6,213 nucleotides of DNA from Streptococcus sp. (GTDB taxonomy: Bacteria > Bacillota > Bacilli > Lactobacillales > Streptococcaceae). Shown piece by piece: positions 5,493-6,213 of this stretch. Made by a program: the position numbers and the translations under genes. The notes below the pieces were generated by a model. The model was given only the letters and a program-made list of their open reading frames with translations. It had not been told where the DNA came from and did not search any database. Numbering within the stretch: position 1 is the stretch's first letter; each line of letters opens with the position of its first letter. Location: NCBI GenBank assembly GCA_030825825.1, contig JAPJPE010000073.1:1-6213 (forward strand). The letters run 5' to 3'.

Positions 5493-6213
5493 ATGAATAT
5501 CTATGATCAACTACAAGCTGTAGAAGACCGATACGAAGAGTTAGGAGAGTTATTGAGTGACCCAGATGTGGTCTCTGATACCAAACGCTTTATGGAGCTT
5601 TCAAAAGAAGAAGCTTCCACTCGTGACACGGTGACAGCTTACCGAGAGTATAAACAAGTCCTTCAAAACATTGTCGACGCTGAAGAAATGATCAAGGAAG
5701 CAGGCGGCGATGCGGACTTGGAAGAAATGGCCAAGCAAGAACTTAAGGATGCTAAGGCTGAAAAAGAAGAGTACGAAGAAAAACTGAAGATCTTACTTCT
5801 TCCAAAAGATCCAAACGATGACAAGAACATTATCTTGGAAATCCGAGGGGCAGCTGGAGGAGACGAAGCTCAGTTGTTTGCTGGTGATCTATTGCAGATG
5901 TACCAAAAATACGCAGAAAGCCAAGGCTGGCGTTTTGAAGTCATGGAAGCTTCCTACAATGGCGTTGGTGGGATCAAAGAAGTCGTAGCCATGGTTTCTG
6001 GTCAATCGGTCTACTCGAAACTCAAGTATGAATCTGGTGCCCACCGGGTACAACGCGTTCCTGTGACTGAAAGCCAAGGTCGTGTCCATACCTCTACAGC
6101 AACCGTTCTGGTCATGCCAGAAATTGAAGAAGTTGAGTACGACATTGATCCAAAAGACCTTCGGATTGACATCTACCACGCATCTGGTGCGGGTGGACAG
6201 AACGTCAACAAGG
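5493..6213 (+). CDS. prfA: Peptide chain release factor 1 (RF1), N-terminal two thirds; 3' end outside window
   Basis: The frame is open from ATG 5493 to the window end: 240 codons plus one base of a family near 358-360 residues. RF1 reads UAA and UAG in the ribosomal A site and triggers hydrolysis of the finished peptide. The N-terminal charged helical domain (about 1-100) precedes the domain that begins ILEIRGAAGGDEA (114-126). The stop-codon recognition loop is HRVQRVPVTESQGR (184-197). Its tripeptide P190-V191-T192 corresponds to PAT/PxT of RF1 and not SPF of RF2, which settles RF1. The catalytic GGQ is at 234-236 in ASGAGGQNVNK; Gln236 is the residue normally methylated by PrmC/HemK, whose gene often follows prfA in Firmicutes, here beyond the window. 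It is the third gene of the tdk operon, 9 bases after the acetyltransferase stop, with no promoter of its own visible. Confidence 0.96.
   Translation, partial: MNIYDQLQAVEDRYEELGELLSDPDVVSDTKRFMELSKEEASTRDTVTAYREYKQVLQNIVDAEEMIKEAGGDADLEEMAKQELKDAKAEKEEYEEKLKILLLPKDPNDDKNIILEIRGAAGGDEAQLFAGDLLQMYQKYAESQGWRFEVMEASYNGVGGIKEVVAMVSGQSVYSKLKYESGAHRVQRVPVTESQGRVHTSTATVLVMPEIEEVEYDIDPKDLRIDIYHASGAGGQNVNK

Noticed and set aside
5493..6213. Val in the RF1 recognition tripeptide (PVT rather than PAT) as a recoding signal
   Set aside because: As recalled, PxT with Val is common in Firmicutes RF1, and the surrounding loop and GGQ are normal.
1..6213. Mobile elements, CRISPR repeats, toxin-antitoxin pairs, phage genes, tRNA/rRNA
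   Set aside because: No transposase, integrase, tandem or spaced repeats, small toxin-like pair or structured RNA was seen. The window is almost fully occupied by recognisable housekeeping or transport genes.

Overview
The window looks like chromosomal DNA of a Streptococcus, probably of the mitis/sanguinis/parasanguinis part of the genus. The evidence is the close resemblance, from memory, of the xanthine permease, the 60-residue tautomerase and the tdk-acetyltransferase-prfA order to streptococcal genes. Moderate G+C, compact spacing, AAGGAG-type ribosome sites and extended -10 promoters (TGN before the hexamer) agree. I cannot name the species.

Layout. (1) Positions 1-783 hold the C-terminal 60% of a xanthine/uracil-type permease (PbuX) and its intrinsic terminator. 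(2) Positions 782-2224 hold a monocistronic MATE multidrug/Na+ antiporter with its own promoter and terminator. The visible long reading frame opens at a TTG inside the promoter, but the real start is the ATG at 854. (3) Positions 2235-4090 hold a free-standing ilvD unit: a near-perfect CodY box, a strong TTGACA/extended -10 promoter, the dihydroxyacid dehydratase gene and a long hairpin terminator. (4) Positions 4101-4283 hold a minus-strand 4-oxalocrotonate-tautomerase-like gene, convergent with ilvD and divergent from tdk. Its promoter is back to back with that of tdk. (5) From 4351 to the end runs a co-directional operon of tdk (thymidine kinase), a GNAT acetyltransferase resembling BltD, and prfA (release factor 1). 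prfA is cut by the window end just after its GGQ motif.

The genes do not form one pathway. They are short transcription units for nucleobase and nucleoside salvage (permease, Tdk), branched-chain amino acid synthesis (IlvD), efflux (MATE) and translation termination (RF1). The regulation most clearly readable from sequence is CodY control of ilvD, which fits repression when branched-chain amino acids and GTP are plentiful.

I found no RNA gene, CRISPR array, insertion sequence, phage gene or other obviously new system. The points most worth a second look are the class of the IlvD enzyme, which looks like the [4Fe-4S] Bacillus/Staphylococcus/E. coli type; the CodY box with a possible overlapping second site; the tautomerase with His in place of the catalytic Arg39; and the AT-rich acetyltransferase lodged between tdk and prfA.
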